From assembly GCA_016278325.1 (NCBI GenBank), contig JADQCB010000001.1, forward strand, positions 113,777 to 177,776: a DNA stretch of 64,000 bases. Reading direction: 5' to 3'. A program made the position numbers and the translations under genes. This document shows, in pieces, positions 26,883-37,765 of the stretch. This DNA is from Actibacterium sp. GTDB lineage: Bacteria > Pseudomonadota > Alphaproteobacteria > Rhodobacterales > Rhodobacteraceae. Every line of letters starts with the position of its first letter. The first letter of the stretch is position 1. Under the pieces are notes generated by a model, which saw only the letters and a program-made list of their open reading frames with translations, was not told the DNA's origin and searched no databases.

Positions 26883-26898
26883 GGTTTAGCACTAAACC
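26883..26898. promoter_or_regulatory. Palindrome upstream of lpdA
   Basis: GGTTTAG-CA-CTAAACC, two perfect 7-base arms around two bases. On the minus strand it is followed at once by CATATT, a possible -10, so the palindrome would fill the spacer of the lpdA promoter. A likely repressor site; the protein is not known. Confidence 0.5.
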
Positions 26899-26983
26899 AA
26901 CCTGCGCCCGGCTTCAACGCGACCGGCACCCGGCCGCCCGCGCTGGCGCGAAACGCCACCGCGCAGCGGCGACCCGCGACCGG

Positions 26984-27556
26984 TCAGGGGCGCAGCTCCT
27001 GCACGATCCGGGCATAGCCGCCATCGTCGATAAAGGCCGCCTCCTCGGGGCGGGTGCTGCGCGACAGGGCCGCGTTGCGGAACGGGAACCGGCCGTGGCG
27101 GCGAATGACCTCGCGATGGGCCTTGGCGTGGATCAGGTTGTCGGCCCCTGTCCGCGGCATCCGCGTCAACATCAGCCGAACGCAGCGGTCCTGGTCGGTC
27201 AGGCATTCCGAATGCATCAGGGGCATGTAGAAGAATTGCCGCTCGGGCTCGTCCACGCGCATGTCGAACCCCTGCTCAAGCGCGTGTTTCGCCCCGGCCC
27301 GGGCCATCGGATCGGTTGCAAAGGCGCGTTTCTCGCCCCGGAACATGTTGCGGGGAAACTGGTCGGTCAGGATCAGATAGCCCAGTGCGCCGCGCGGATT
27401 GGTCAGCCAGTCCTGCAACTTGCCCTGATGCGCCAGGGCCCACAGATCCCCGAACGTCTCCCGGATGCGTGCATCAAGCGCATCATCGACGGCATACCAG
27501 CCCTTCGGTCCGACATCATCGACCCAGAACCGAATCACATCCTCAGCGGTCAGCAT
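26984..27556 (-). CDS. DUF924-family protein
   Basis: 190 residues, an all-helical conserved family of unknown function. Hallmarks present are VIRFWVDDVGPKGWYAVDDALD at the start, LILTDQFPRNMFRG, FFYMPLMHSE and HGRFPFRNA. The family has a TPR-like fold; no enzyme activity is established that I know of. The stop is 131 bases upstream of the lpdA start, so it could be in the same minus-strand run. Confidence 0.85.
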   Translation of the reverse strand: MLTAEDVIRFWVDDVGPKGWYAVDDALDARIRETFGDLWALAHQGKLQDWLTNPRGALGYLILTDQFPRNMFRGEKRAFATDPMARAGAKHALEQGFDMRVDEPERQFFYMPLMHSECLTDQDRCVRLMLTRMPRTGADNLIHAKAHREVIRRHGRFPFRNAALSRSTRPEEAAFIDDGGYARIVQELRP

Positions 27557-27659
27557 GGCTCCTCCTCATGCGTCGAAATGTCCCCCGGGCAGGAAAAGCG
27601 TTTCAGAAAAATCCCGGTCTGGCAAGGCATTGCGACCGCGCAAACGGCACAACCGTGTC

Positions 27660-28904
27660 TTATCCGTCCTCGCGCCCCTCGATGAAGACTTCCTGCGCCA
27701 CCTCGGCCATGACCGGAGAGGACGACGGCATGATCGGCGCGTAACTGCCCGTCTCGTCGACCGCCGGCGCGCGCCGCCGGGTCATCCGCCAGGTGGCATA
27801 GGCCGAAAGCATCAGCATCAGGATGCCCACGAACAGCCAGAACCCGGACGGGCCGATCACGCCCATGATCCAGCCCGTGGCGATCGGCCCGGCGATGGCC
27901 CCCAGCCCGTTGATGAACAGCAACCCGCCCGAGGCCGCCGCCATGTCGTCGGGATCGAGGAAATCGTTGGTATAGGCCGTCAGCAGCGAATAGAGCGGGT
28001 TGGAGGTGCCCCCCACCAGGAAGGCCACCCCGAGCAGGGCGATGAATTGGCTGCCGAACAGCACCCCGCCGAAGGCAGAGACGCCCCCCATCAATGCAAC
28101 ACAGAGAATCAGCACCCGGCGGTCCATGCGGTCCGAGATCCAGCCGATCGGGTATTGCAGCAGCATCGCGCCCACATAGATCGACGCGATGAACAGGGAG
28201 ATCTGCGGAACGCTCAGCCCGGCCTGGCTGGCATAGACCGCCGCCATCCCGAATTGCGCCGAATAGACGCCCCCCATCAACAGGATGCCGACACAGCCCA
28301 GCGGGGATATCCGGTAAAGCGCGCCCAGGCTCATGGGTTTGGTCGTATCGAAGGCCGGGGTGGGCGAAATCGACAGCAGGATCGGCGCGAAAGAGATCGA
28401 GACCAGAACCGAGGGGATGATGAACAGCACGAAACCCGACGGGTCGCCCAGCACCAGCAAGCCCTGCGCGCTGACGATGCCCACCATCTGCACGATCATG
28501 TAGAGCGACAGGGCCTGTCCGCGATTGGCGTTGCTGACCGAGTTGTTGAGCCAGCTTTCGGCGGTGACATAGACCCCCGAGAAACAGAACCCGATCAGCA
28601 CCCGAAAGCCGATCCAGGCCCAGGGGTCGGCGATTGTCGGATACAGGATCAGCGTTGCCGAGATGAACGACCCGAGCGCCGCGAAGACCCGCACATGGCC
28701 AACCCGCCGGATCATCTCGGGCGCCAGGCGCGACCCGCCCAGGAAACCGACGAAATAGGCCGACATGACCAGCGACAGCTCGAATGTCGAAAACCCCTCG
28801 ATCGCGCCGCGCACCCCCAGCAACGTCCCCTGAAGGCCGTTCCCGACCATCAGCAGCATCATCCCCAGAAGCAGCGCCCAGACGCTGACAAAGACCTTGA
28901 TCAC
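27660..28904 (-). CDS. MFS transporter (YcaD-like)
   Basis: 414 residues with about 12 hydrophobic segments. It resembles the UMF/YcaD-type group, with GFRVLIGFCFSGVYVTAESWLNNS and a motif-A-like GWISDRMDRRVLI between segments 8 and 9. The substrate is unknown. A cytoplasmic C-terminal tail of about 45 residues ends acidic. It is 89 bases downstream of queA on the same strand. Confidence 0.87.
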   Translation of the reverse strand: MIKVFVSVWALLLGMMLLMVGNGLQGTLLGVRGAIEGFSTFELSLVMSAYFVGFLGGSRLAPEMIRRVGHVRVFAALGSFISATLILYPTIADPWAWIGFRVLIGFCFSGVYVTAESWLNNSVSNANRGQALSLYMIVQMVGIVSAQGLLVLGDPSGFVLFIIPSVLVSISFAPILLSISPTPAFDTTKPMSLGALYRISPLGCVGILLMGGVYSAQFGMAAVYASQAGLSVPQISLFIASIYVGAMLLQYPIGWISDRMDRRVLILCVALMGGVSAFGGVLFGSQFIALLGVAFLVGGTSNPLYSLLTAYTNDFLDPDDMAAASGGLLFINGLGAIAGPIATGWIMGVIGPSGFWLFVGILMLMLSAYATWRMTRRRAPAVDETGSYAPIMPSSSPVMAEVAQEVFIEGREDG

Positions 28905-28993
28905 ATCACACCTCGACTCGGCCGTTGCGGTTTTCTAGCGATGTCATGCCCGCGCCCGCAACGCCAGCCCGACTCGGCGCCCCCGTTTGCGCC

Positions 28994-30043
28994 TCAGGGG
29001 ATCAGAAGCGACGCATCCCCGTAGGAAAAGAAGCGGTATCGCGCGGCCACCGCATGGGCATAGATACGGCGCACCCGGTCCTGGCCCATCAACGCCGCGA
29101 CCAGCATCATCAGCGTCGATTTCGGCAGGTGGAAATTGGTCATCAGCGCGTCCGTCACCCGGAACCGATAGCCGGGATAGATGAAGATATCGGTCTCTCC
29201 GCGCCAGGCATGAACCCGGCCATCCGGGTCGGCCGCGCTTTCGATCAGGCGCAGCGCGGTGGTGCCCACCGGGATGATCCGCCCGCCGCCGGCACGGGTC
29301 GCGTTGATCTCTTCGGCGGCAAGCGCGCTCACCTCGCCCCATTCCGCGTGCATTCGGTGGGTGGTCACATCCTCGACCTTGACCGGCAGGAAGGTGCCGG
29401 CGCCCACATGCAGCGTCACCTCGGTGAAACGAACGCCCCTTGCGCGCAGCCCGGCCAGCAACGGCGCGTCGAAATGCAGTGAGGCCGTCGGCGCGGCCAC
29501 GGCGCCCGCGTGCCGGGCGAACACGGTCTGGTAATCGTCCCGATCGCGGTCGTCCGCCGGGCGCCGGGCGGCGATATAGGGCGGCAGCGGCATGGCACCG
29601 GCCTCGGCCAGCGCCGCGTCGAAATCGTCACCCGCCAGATTGAACAGCAGGGTCACGCTGTCCTCGGCCCTTGCCGTCACCTGCGCCGAAAGCGCATCGG
29701 AAAACACGACATCCTCGCCTGCTCGCAGCTTTCGCAACGGCCGGGCCAGGGCGCGCCAGCCACCATCCGCGACGGGCTCCAGCAGCGTGACCTCGACCTT
29801 CGCCTCGGCGGTTCCCGCTTGCGTCCTGCGGCGGCGGCGACCGGACAGCCGCGCCGGGATCACCCGCGTGTTGTTCAGCACCAGCCGGTCGTCGGGGCCC
29901 AGCAGATCGGGCAGGTCACGGACGTGAAGATCGCGAATGGCATCGCCGGCCGCCACCAGCAACCGGGCCGAGGACCGGGGCCGGGCCGGCCGCGTGGCGA
30001 TCAGGTCCTCGGGCAGGTCGAAATCGAAATCGGACAGTTTCAA
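28994..30043 (-). CDS. queA: S-adenosylmethionine:tRNA ribosyltransferase-isomerase
   Basis: 349 residues, full length. Transfers the ribosyl part of SAM to preQ1 at tRNA position 34 to give epoxyqueuosine. Characteristic: [56 protein letters not shown] and [18 protein letters not shown]. Its ATG overlaps the stop of the AsmA-like gene by four bases (ATGA), so the two are translationally coupled. No preQ1 riboswitch seen nearby; the tgt gene is not in the window. Confidence 0.96.
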   Translation of the reverse strand: MKLSDFDFDLPEDLIATRPARPRSSARLLVAAGDAIRDLHVRDLPDLLGPDDRLVLNNTRVIPARLSGRRRRRTQAGTAEAKVEVTLLEPVADGGWRALARPLRKLRAGEDVVFSDALSAQVTARAEDSVTLLFNLAGDDFDAALAEAGAMPLPPYIAARRPADDRDRDDYQTVFARHAGAVAAPTASLHFDAPLLAGLRARGVRFTEVTLHVGAGTFLPVKVEDVTTHRMHAEWGEVSALAAEEINATRAGGGRIIPVGTTALRLIESAADPDGRVHAWRGETDIFIYPGYRFRVTDALMTNFHLPKSTLMMLVAALMGQDRVRRIYAHAVAARYRFFSYGDASLLIP

Positions 30044-33000
30044 TCGGGCAGCTCCGGTGGCGGGCGTCGGAATATCTCGCGGAACATCCCGGGTGTCAGG
30101 ATCGACAGCGGATTGACGCCCACGCGCGGATCCTTGGCATCGCCTGTCAGGCGATAGTTGAAACCGAAAAGCCCCTCGCCCCTCCGGGTCAGGACCGACC
30201 CGACGGCGTTGAGCATGTAGACCGGGGAAATCACACCCTGCATGTTCAGCTCGTTGCGCACCATGTCATAGACCCCGGCCATGGAAATGCCAAGCGAGGC
30301 GCTGGTCGCGCTGCCGCTACGCAATTCCAGGGCCCGCGGGGTCAGGCGAAAATCGGCCTCGACCCGATTGAACACCAGCCCCTCGCCATCGAGCATCTCG
30401 AGGATGCCGACCACCGAGATCGCGCTCAGCAGTTCCGCCAGCGCCGGCGCGCCGCGCACCCGCGTATCGGTGATCGTCAACTTCCCGTCATAGGCGCCGG
30501 GCGCCGGGCGCGGCTGAAGCACAAGGTCAAGCTGTCCGCCGACCGATTGTTCGAAGATCCCCGCCCCGCGCAGCACGCCCCCGGCATCGTCCGACCGGAC
30601 ACGGATCGCGGTGCCGTTGTCTGAACTGGACGGGGCGAGCGTGATCTGCACCGGGGCACCGCCCACGACGCGCCCGGTCAGCCTGCCGCTCAGGCCGCCG
30701 GCCGGCGTCAGTTCACCGCGCAGATCGGCCAGCGCGATTCCGCCCGACACGATCAGCCGGTCCAGCGCCAGGTCGATCGGCGCCGCGGCCCCGCCTGTCG
30801 CGTTCCCGCGGGTGAACGGATTGTCGCGCAGATCGACACTGCCGCCGGTGATCGCGATCGCCGGGGCGACGGACTTGCCCCGCCCTGTCAGCACCACCGG
30901 CGCGTCCAGCCAGTCACCGATCCGAACCCGCGAAAAGCGCAGCACCTCCAGCCCGCCATCGGGGCGGAGCGTCACCGTGCCGGTGGCCGACAACCCGGGC
31001 GCCGAAAGCGCGAGCTTTTCGATGACCGGCGGCTGGCCGAACTGGCCGGAAACGCCGAGGTCACCCTGCACCGAGGGCGGCTTGGACCAGCCCACAGCCG
31101 GCAAGGAAAGCCCCAGGCCGTTCATCTTCGAGCTCAGTTCGAATTGTGGCGGCGCGTCGGGGCCGAGCCTTACCCGGAACGCCCCGGAGCCGGAGCCGCT
31201 GACACTGCCCGGCGGCAGGCCGATACCGAATGCCTCGACGAATTTTTGCGACAGTTCGATCGTCCCCTCCACCCGGCTGCGGCCCTTCGCGTTCGGGGCA
31301 GGCTTCAGGTCCTGGCTCCACACCCCTTGCAGGGGCACACCATCCAGCGCCGCCGCCCCGCTGATCGAAATCTGTTCGTTGTCGGCGGCCAGGCTCAGGC
31401 GGCGCGCCGTCAGGCTGCGCCCGCGCACGATCCGCGCGCTGGTGATGTCATGCAGCGTTCCCGACACGGTGAAATCCACGTCCTGCGGCTGAACTTTCTT
31501 GCGAAAATACAGGCCAAGCCGCGCCTCGATCTCGGCGGTGCCATCGGCCAGATCGACCGGCTTGCCGGCACGGCTGAGCAGCCGCAGCGGCGGCTCGTCC
31601 AGCAGCGACAGCGCCGCCGTTACCGGCGCAACCGCTTTCAGCTCGATGACCCCGCGCGCCGGACGCTGGGTAATGTCGGCCACCTGCATGACCGAGCCTG
31701 CCACATCGAGCTTGCCGCCGGTCGCTGCCGTGACCGTGCCCCGGTCGAGCACCAGGTCGAAGGTCTTGTCGGTAATGGTGATATAGCCGTCGGCGTTTTC
31801 GACCGGCGGCATGGTCTTGACGAAGCGCACCGTGGCATCGCGGAATTCATGCGACATCTGGATCCGCGGCGCCCGGTCCTGGGCCAGGCGCAGCGCCGCC
31901 TGCATGTCGAAAATCTGTCCGCCCATCACGTTGTTCTCGACCCAGCGGCGGGTGCGCGGCACCGCATCCACCGGCCACAAGGCCATCAACCGATCATGGC
32001 TGATCCGGTCCACCGACAGGTCCAGCGCGACCTGCCAGCCGGTGTCGTCCGCCCGCACCGACCCGGCGCCGCGCAGCGCGCTTCCACCCGCGTCGTCCAG
32101 CAAGAGCGCCTGACCGATCGTCGCGGTGAACGGATCCAGCGTCAGTTTCAGATCAATCGCGCCGCCGGTGAACCGGGCCGGTTCACGGAAAACGCCCTGG
32201 GGGCTCAGAACGATCTCGCGCAGGCGCATCTGCGCGACCAGAGAGGTCGGCCAGCCCGCCATCACATCGCGCAGATAGGCCTTGCCGTCGGCCAGCACCC
32301 GCACCGCCCCGGTCGAGACCGAGATCTCGTCGAAGGTGATGCGGCCCGCGGCGGGATCGTAGCTCAGATAGGCCTTGCCGCGATCGAAGCGGATCGGGTC
32401 AGACCCCTCGACCGGGTTCAGCACCCCGGCCCCGATCTCAAGCGCACCGCTGAGCGGCTCAAGCGTGCCATCGGGTCCGACGCCGGCCCGCATCGCCCCC
32501 GAGATCGGCGCGTCGATCACCGTCAGGAAGGCCAGCGCCGGCGACTGGGTGGCGATGTCGGCCGCGGGCATGTCGCTGAAATTCGCGGCCATCCGCGCCT
32601 CGGGCGATCCCTTGATCGTCTCGAAGCTCAACGCCACCTCCGACGGCCCGCCCTGGTCGCTGGTCAGGGAAAAGAACAGCCGCGCGGACAGTTCTGCGGC
32701 GCTTTGCTCCAATGTCATCAGCCCGTCGCGCACCTGCCAGGTTCTCCCGGCGCGGGCATCCTCATAGGTCAGCCGCAGCCCCTCGATCGACACGCTGCGC
32801 ACCGCGGCCAGCGCCGGGCGCGCGAAGGCATGGTCGATCTGGTCCAGCACCGCGCCCAGGTTCCGCGCCGCCGAGACCGGCGGAACCACCCCGCCGAGCG
32901 CCAGGTCGAACGCGCCGTCGGCACCGCGCCGCAGGGTGGCCGTCGCACCCTTCAGCGCCAGCCGGCGCAGCACCAGTTCGCCGCGAAGCAGCGACGCGCC

Positions 33001-33324
33001 CGACAGCGTGGCGCGCAGGTCGGGAATGCGCACCAGCGGCCGCCCGGCATCATCGGCCAGAGTCAGGCCGATGAACTGCACCCGAGGCACGCCGCGATCC
33101 GAGAATACGACATTGACGTCGTCCAGCCCGGCCCGCACCGGTGCAAGGGCCAGGTTCAGGCGCCGCTCGATCCGCGCGGTGGCCCAATCCGGCAGCGCGA
33201 TCGTGCGCCCGGTCAATGTGAATGCCGCCAGCGCCGCCAGGCCGGCCAGAAACGCCAGGCCGATCAGCACCCCGATGCCGATGCGACCGCGACGGCGCCT
33301 GATGTCGGTGGTGTTCTCTTTCAT
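30040..33324 (-). CDS. AsmA-like/YhdP-type envelope protein (DUF3971 region)
   Basis: 1094 residues. One N-terminal membrane anchor (about residues 15-40, [19 protein letters not shown]) and a long beta-rich periplasmic part. The C-terminal AsmA-2-like region contains [30 protein letters not shown] and ends [33 protein letters not shown]. Such proteins form lipid-conducting bridges between the membranes (the AsmA/YhdP/TamB family). The overlap with queA is positional, not functional. It is divergent from bcp. An Mla-type lipid transporter begins 0.8 kb away, so two lipid-transport functions are near each other. Confidence 0.88.
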   Translation of the reverse strand: MKENTTDIRRRRGRIGIGVLIGLAFLAGLAALAAFTLTGRTIALPDWATARIERRLNLALAPVRAGLDDVNVVFSDRGVPRVQFIGLTLADDAGRPLVRIPDLRATLSGASLLRGELVLRRLALKGATATLRRGADGAFDLALGGVVPPVSAARNLGAVLDQIDHAFARPALAAVRSVSIEGLRLTYEDARAGRTWQVRDGLMTLEQSAAELSARLFFSLTSDQGGPSEVALSFETIKGSPEARMAANFSDMPAADIATQSPALAFLTVIDAPISGAMRAGVGPDGTLEPLSGALEIGAGVLNPVEGSDPIRFDRGKAYLSYDPAAGRITFDEISVSTGAVRVLADGKAYLRDVMAGWPTSLVAQMRLREIVLSPQGVFREPARFTGGAIDLKLTLDPFTATIGQALLLDDAGGSALRGAGSVRADDTGWQVALDLSVDRISHDRLMALWPVDAVPRTRRWVENNVMGGQIFDMQAALRLAQDRAPRIQMSHEFRDATVRFVKTMPPVENADGYITITDKTFDLVLDRGTVTAATGGKLDVAGSVMQVADITQRPARGVIELKAVAPVTAALSLLDEPPLRLLSRAGKPVDLADGTAEIEARLGLYFRKKVQPQDVDFTVSGTLHDITSARIVRGRSLTARRLSLAADNEQISISGAAALDGVPLQGVWSQDLKPAPNAKGRSRVEGTIELSQKFVEAFGIGLPPGSVSGSGSGAFRVRLGPDAPPQFELSSKMNGLGLSLPAVGWSKPPSVQGDLGVSGQFGQPPVIEKLALSAPGLSATGTVTLRPDGGLEVLRFSRVRIGDWLDAPVVLTGRGKSVAPAIAITGGSVDLRDNPFTRGNATGGAAAPIDLALDRLIVSGGIALADLRGELTPAGGLSGRLTGRVVGGAPVQITLAPSSSDNGTAIRVRSDDAGGVLRGAGIFEQSVGGQLDLVLQPRPAPGAYDGKLTITDTRVRGAPALAELLSAISVVGILEMLDGEGLVFNRVEADFRLTPRALELRSGSATSASLGISMAGVYDMVRNELNMQGVISPVYMLNAVGSVLTRRGEGLFGFNYRLTGDAKDPRVGVNPLSILTPGMFREIFRRPPPELPD

Positions 33325-33411
33325 CCTGCGCCTGTGCCCGGCGTCCCCTTGCCTCTGTCAGCCGCTGGCTTATCCTCGTGCGCGGAGCCCAACAAGGAAA
33401 GCGTGACGCGA

Positions 33412-33873
33412 ATGCCGCAAACAGGTCAACCCGCCCCCGATTTCACCCTGCCCGGCGATGCCGGAGAGGATGTAACGCTGTCGGCCCTTCGCCCGGCACC
33501 GGTGGTGCTGTATTTCTATCCCCGGGATGATACCCCCGGCTGCACGAAGGAAGCCATCGCCTTTACATGGCTGATGCCGGAATTCGATGCCGCCGGCGCG
33601 CGGGTCTTCGGGATATCGAAGGACAGCCCGGAAAAACATGGCCGGTTCCGTGAAAAACACGCGCTTTCCGTGCCGCTTCTGTCCGATGCCCAGGGCGATG
33701 TCTGCGAACGCTATGGCGTCTGGGTCGAGAAGACCATGTATGGGCGCAAGTCCATGGGGATCGAACGATCCACCTTCCTGATCGACGGCGAGGGCCGGAT
33801 CGCCCGGATCTGGCGCAAGGTGAAAGTGCCCGGCCATGCCGAAGAGGTGCTCCAGGCGGTCCAGGCGCTGTGA
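33412..33873 (+). CDS. bcp: Peroxiredoxin Bcp
   Basis: 153-residue thiol peroxidase of the BCP/PrxQ family. Peroxidatic Cys in PRDDTPGCTKEAIAF (about residue 47). The usual BCP resolving Cys five residues later is replaced (Ile), so it may work as a 1-Cys type; another Cys occurs in DVCERYGVW. ATG 33412 starts MPQTGQPAPDFTLPG. A GTG at 33403, closer to AAGGA (33394-33398), is a real alternative and would add three residues. Confidence 0.92.
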   Translation: MPQTGQPAPDFTLPGDAGEDVTLSALRPAPVVLYFYPRDDTPGCTKEAIAFTWLMPEFDAAGARVFGISKDSPEKHGRFREKHALSVPLLSDAQGDVCERYGVWVEKTMYGRKSMGIERSTFLIDGEGRIARIWRKVKVPGHAEEVLQAVQAL

Positions 33874-34105
33874 TGCGCCGCGCGGCCCCGGTAACCGGCG
33901 CCCGGCTTGGCCCGTCTGCCCCGGCCCGGTGCCGCAGGGTCATCGGGCGTCCGGCCCCGCCCCGGGGCACCGATTGGCGCTGGCAATCCGGCCTCTCGGG
34001 CCATAACCTGACCGGGCCATGCCCCAGCACGACCCCCGCCCCTGCCGCCTGCCCCGCGGTGCCGCCACGGCCGGTCAACCTGCCAAGCGCCGGGCCTGAT
34101 CGGGC

Positions 34106-35245
34106 ATGGCGCGCCAGTTCCCGCAAGAGCCGCCCGAAATCACCCTTGCATCCGAAGGGCCGGACAGCCGGGTCACCTTGGGCGGGGCGCTGACGCTGGC
34201 GGGTGTTGCCAGGCTGCGCGCGGCGCTGGATGGCTTGCCCGCCGATCGGCCCGCCCGGCTGGATCTTGCCCGAACCAGCCGGATGGACACCGCCGGCGCC
34301 TGGGCCATCTGCGCCTTGCGCGCCCGGCTTGAGGCCGCCGGCCAGGACCTGACGCTGACCGGCACGACGCCCGAGCAGGACAAGCTGCTGGCGACCGTCC
34401 GCGATGCCTGGCCGGTGCCCGATGCCGCACCGCCGCCGCGTCACGCCATCGCCGACCGGCTGGAGACGCTGGGCCGGGCCGTCACCGGCGGCGGGCGAAC
34501 GATGCTGGAGCTTACGGGCTATCTCGGGATCTTCCTGCTCCGGTTGTTTTCATCGATCCTTCGCCCGCGCCGGTTCCGCCTGACCGCGCTGGTTCATCAC
34601 TGCGAGGATGTGGGCCTGCGCGCGGTGCCCATCGTCGCCCTGATGGCCTTCCTGATCGGGGTGGTGCTGGCCTTCCAGGGGGCTGTCCAGCTGCGTCAGT
34701 TCGGCGCCGAGGTGTTCGTCGTCGACCTGATTGCCATCTCGATCCTGCGCGAACTGGGCATCCTTCTGACCGCGATCATCGTCGCCGGGCGCACCGCGTC
34801 GGCCTTCACCGCCGCGATCGGATCCATGAAGATGCGCGAAGAGGTGGACGCCATGCGCACCCTGGGCATCGACCCCGCACTGGCGCTGATCGTTCCGCGG
34901 GTGCTGGCGCTGTTGCTGATGCTTCCCATCCTGGGGCTTATCGCCAATGCCGCCGGCCTGCTGGGCGGGGCGATCATGTCATGGCTTGAACTGGGGATTT
35001 CCCCCGCGCTGTTCCGCACCCGGCTGATCGCCAATACCGATGTCAGCCACGTTCTTGTCGGAATGATCAAGGCCCCCGTCTTTGCCCTGATCATCGGGAT
35101 CATCGGCTGTCATGCAGGGATGCAGGTCAGGGGCAATGCCGAATCCCTGGGCATGATGACATCGCGGGCGGTGGTCGCCGCGATCTTCGCGGTGATCGTG
35201 GCCGATGCGCTGTTCTCGATCTTCTTCGCCGAGATCGGGATATGA
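34106..35245 (+). CDS. mlaE: MlaE-type ABC permease with N-terminal STAS domain
   Basis: 379 residues. The first 100 or so form a STAS-like domain (VTLGGALTLAGVARLRAAL...ARTSRMDTAGAWAICAL), the role that free-standing MlaB has in E. coli. Then comes the MlaE permease domain with FLIGVVLAFQGAVQLRQFGAEVFVVD and RELGILLTAIIVAGRTASAFTAAIGSMKMREEVDAMRTLGI. It moves phospholipids between membranes. Four-base overlap with mlaF. The preceding 232 bases after bcp hold no gene I can support. Confidence 0.93.
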   Translation: MARQFPQEPPEITLASEGPDSRVTLGGALTLAGVARLRAALDGLPADRPARLDLARTSRMDTAGAWAICALRARLEAAGQDLTLTGTTPEQDKLLATVRDAWPVPDAAPPPRHAIADRLETLGRAVTGGGRTMLELTGYLGIFLLRLFSSILRPRRFRLTALVHHCEDVGLRAVPIVALMAFLIGVVLAFQGAVQLRQFGAEVFVVDLIAISILRELGILLTAIIVAGRTASAFTAAIGSMKMREEVDAMRTLGIDPALALIVPRVLALLLMLPILGLIANAAGLLGGAIMSWLELGISPALFRTRLIANTDVSHVLVGMIKAPVFALIIGIIGCHAGMQVRGNAESLGMMTSRAVVAAIFAVIVADALFSIFFAEIGI

Positions 35246-36036
35246 CCGGCGCGGCCGATAGCGATGTGGTGATCCGCCTGCGTGGAATCCGCAACCAGTT
35301 CGGCCCGAATGTCGTGCACGATGCGCTCGATCTCGATGTTCACCGCGGCGAGGTGCTGGGCGTGGTGGGTGGATCGGGCACCGGCAAATCCGTCCTGCTG
35401 CGCACGATCGTCGGATTGCAGCACCCGGTCGCAGGCCGCATCGAGGTGCTGAGCATCGATATCGCCCGCGCCGACGACTCGGCCAGACAGGCGCTGCGGA
35501 TGCGCTGGGGCGTGATGTTCCAGGACGGTGCGCTTTTCTCGTCGCTGACGGTGCGCGAGAATGTCGAGGTTCCGTTGCGCGGCGCGGCGCGGCTGGCGCC
35601 CGCAACCCGCCGCGCGCTGGCCGATCTGAAGATTTCGATGTCCGGACTGCCCTGGTCGGCCGGCGACAAATATCCCGCGGAGCTGTCGGGCGGGATGCGC
35701 AAACGCGCCGGCCTGGCCCGGGCCCTGGCGCTGGACCCCGATATCGTCTTCCTGGACGAACCCACCGCCGGGCTGGATCCGATCGGCGCATCGCAATTCG
35801 ATCAATTGATCCGCGATCTGAGCGATTCCCTAGGCCTGACGGTCTTCATGGTCACGCATGACCTTGACTCGTTGCAAGCCTGCTGCGACCGCATAGCGGT
35901 GCTGGCCGAAAAGAAAGTGCTTGTAACCGGCACCATGGAACAGATGCTTGAAGTGGACCACCCCTGGGTTCACGAATATTTCCATGGCCCCAGGGCGCGC
36001 GCCGCCCTTGCCGCCGGTGCAGGCCAGAAAGGATGA
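35242..36036 (+). CDS. mlaF: MlaF-type ABC ATPase
   Basis: 264-residue ATPase of the MCE transporter. Walker A VGGSGTGKSVLL, signature LSGGMRKRAGLARAL, Walker B DIVFLDEPTAGLDP and switch His MVTHDLDSL. Four-base ATGA overlap with mlaE. The MCE gene starts 10 bases after its stop. Confidence 0.95.
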   Translation: MTGAADSDVVIRLRGIRNQFGPNVVHDALDLDVHRGEVLGVVGGSGTGKSVLLRTIVGLQHPVAGRIEVLSIDIARADDSARQALRMRWGVMFQDGALFSSLTVRENVEVPLRGAARLAPATRRALADLKISMSGLPWSAGDKYPAELSGGMRKRAGLARALALDPDIVFLDEPTAGLDPIGASQFDQLIRDLSDSLGLTVFMVTHDLDSLQACCDRIAVLAEKKVLVTGTMEQMLEVDHPWVHEYFHGPRARAALAAGAGQKG

Positions 36037-36046
36037 CATCCCCCGC

Positions 36047-37765
36047 ATGGAAACACGCGCCAGCCATATCCTGATCGGTGCCTTCACGCTGCTGGGGTTT
36101 CTCGGCATTCTCGGGTTTTTCGTCCTGTTCTCCAAAACCCAGCTTGACCGCCAGTTCGCCTATTACGACGTGATGTTCGACAATGTCGCCGGGCTGGACC
36201 AGGCCTCCGACGTGCGCTTCGCCGGGGTCATCGTGGGCCAGGTGGTGGATATTTCGCTGTCGGGGGCGTCCGGTGGTGCGGTCCGGGTGCGGCTGGAAGT
36301 GCAGGCCGACACGCCGGTGCGCACCGACAGCGTCGCCACGATCGAGGCGCAGGGCGTCACCGGCGTTTCCTATGTGGCGATTTCCGCCGGCAGCGCGGAT
36401 GCCCCGCTGCTGCGCCGGGCGAACGGCCCGGAAATCCCCCGGATCGAGGCGGGCCGGTCGGTCCTGCAAAGCCTCAGCGCCGACGCGCCGGCCTTGCTGA
36501 GCGAGACGCTGGACGCGGTGAAGAACATCAATGCCATGCTGACCGAGGAGAACCGCCAGCGCATAGAGACGATCCTTGCCAATCTAGAACGTTCGAGCGG
36601 CAAGCTCGACGAAACGCTCGGCCAGTTTTCCGAGGTCGCCGCCAATGTCGGCGACTCGGTCAGCGAAATCGCCGGCTTCACCCAGGAACTCGAAGGCATT
36701 TCCCAGGCCGTGAACAGCACGCTGGACCTGGCCGAAGGCGCGATCACGGCGATCACCGAATTCTCGACCAAGGCCGAGGTCACGCTTCAGGCCGGGACCG
36801 CGACACTCGACAGTGCGCGCGAGACGATGGAACTGGCCGGAAGTTTCATCGACACCGATCTGCGCAGCGCGGTGGCGGAATTGAAAGAGACATCGGCCAC
36901 GCTGCGCCAGCAGTCCGGCCGACTGGGCGGGCGCGCGGCAGAGCTGCTCGATGTCTGGTCGGATACCGGCCGCTCGGCCACCGCCCGGCTGGTCGAGGCC
37001 GAGGCGCTGCTTGCCGATACCGATGCGATGGTGGCCAATCTCGACAAAACGCTTGCCAGCATGGACAGCGCGGCAGGCAGTTTCGAGACGCTGGTCACCG
37101 GGGACGGCGCCGCGCTGGTCGCCCGCGCCACCCGGGCGGTGGACACGATCACCGCCACCGTGGAAAACGACCTGCCGGCGATCCTGGCCGATATCAGCAG
37201 CGCCACCGAAACCGCGAAGACCACGATCACGACGGTGGCCGAGGATCTGTCGGATGCGTCGGGCCGGATCGAAGGGCTCAGCGCGACGGCCGAGACCACG
37301 TTGGCGACGGTCACCGATACCTTTGCCCGCGCCAACGACACGCTGGCCGCGATCGACAGCGCCCTGGCCAAGGGGGAGCGCACGCTGAGCGCGGCGCAAA
37401 GCGCCTTTGCCGGCGCCGACCGTCTGATCAGGGAGGACATCTCGGCGATCACCGCCGATCTGCAACAGGCGATCGGGCGGCTGGATGCGGCGCTGGCCCG
37501 GGTTTCGACCGATCTGCCGGTTCTGTCCCAGGATCTGCGCGATGCGGCCAGCGCCGCGCAGACCGCATTTTCCGATCTGTCCGGCATGGTCGGCGGCGCG
37601 AAGACGCCGGTCAACGACTTCCTCGATGCGGGCCTGCCGCAATATACCCGGCTGGCCGCCGAAACACGCGACCTGATTGCCACGCTGGAAACCCTGGCGC
37701 AGCGCATCGAGCGCGATCCGGCACGATTTTTCCTGGGCAATGATGTCCCGGAATACAGACGATGA
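36047..37765 (+). CDS. mlaD: MCE-domain substrate-binding protein with long helical tail
   Basis: 572 residues, much longer than E. coli MlaD (about 180). One N-terminal membrane helix (residues 7-27), then an MCE domain (about 33-110: YYDVMFDNVAGLDQASDVRFAGVIVGQVVDI). The remaining 400 residues are Ala/Thr/Asp-rich, predicted helical, with many heptad-like repeats, consistent with a needle or tunnel spanning the periplasm as in PqiB/LetB-type or mycobacterial MCE proteins. ATG 36047 follows AAAGGA by 13 bases. The last codons overlap the next gene by four bases. Confidence 0.9.
   Translation: METRASHILIGAFTLLGFLGILGFFVLFSKTQLDRQFAYYDVMFDNVAGLDQASDVRFAGVIVGQVVDISLSGASGGAVRVRLEVQADTPVRTDSVATIEAQGVTGVSYVAISAGSADAPLLRRANGPEIPRIEAGRSVLQSLSADAPALLSETLDAVKNINAMLTEENRQRIETILANLERSSGKLDETLGQFSEVAANVGDSVSEIAGFTQELEGISQAVNSTLDLAEGAITAITEFSTKAEVTLQAGTATLDSARETMELAGSFIDTDLRSAVAELKETSATLRQQSGRLGGRAAELLDVWSDTGRSATARLVEAEALLADTDAMVANLDKTLASMDSAAGSFETLVTGDGAALVARATRAVDTITATVENDLPAILADISSATETAKTTITTVAEDLSDASGRIEGLSATAETTLATVTDTFARANDTLAAIDSALAKGERTLSAAQSAFAGADRLIREDISAITADLQQAIGRLDAALARVSTDLPVLSQDLRDAASAAQTAFSDLSGMVGGAKTPVNDFLDAGLPQYTRLAAETRDLIATLETLAQRIERDPARFFLGNDVPEYRR

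Noticed and set aside
25434..27017. A 527-codon plus-strand frame opposite lpdA
   Set aside because: Antisense shadow of a well-conserved FAD enzyme.
31144..33402. A long plus-strand extension in frame with bcp
   Set aside because: It is antisense to the AsmA-like gene; the peroxiredoxin starts at 33412 (or 33403) and the extension has no similarity.
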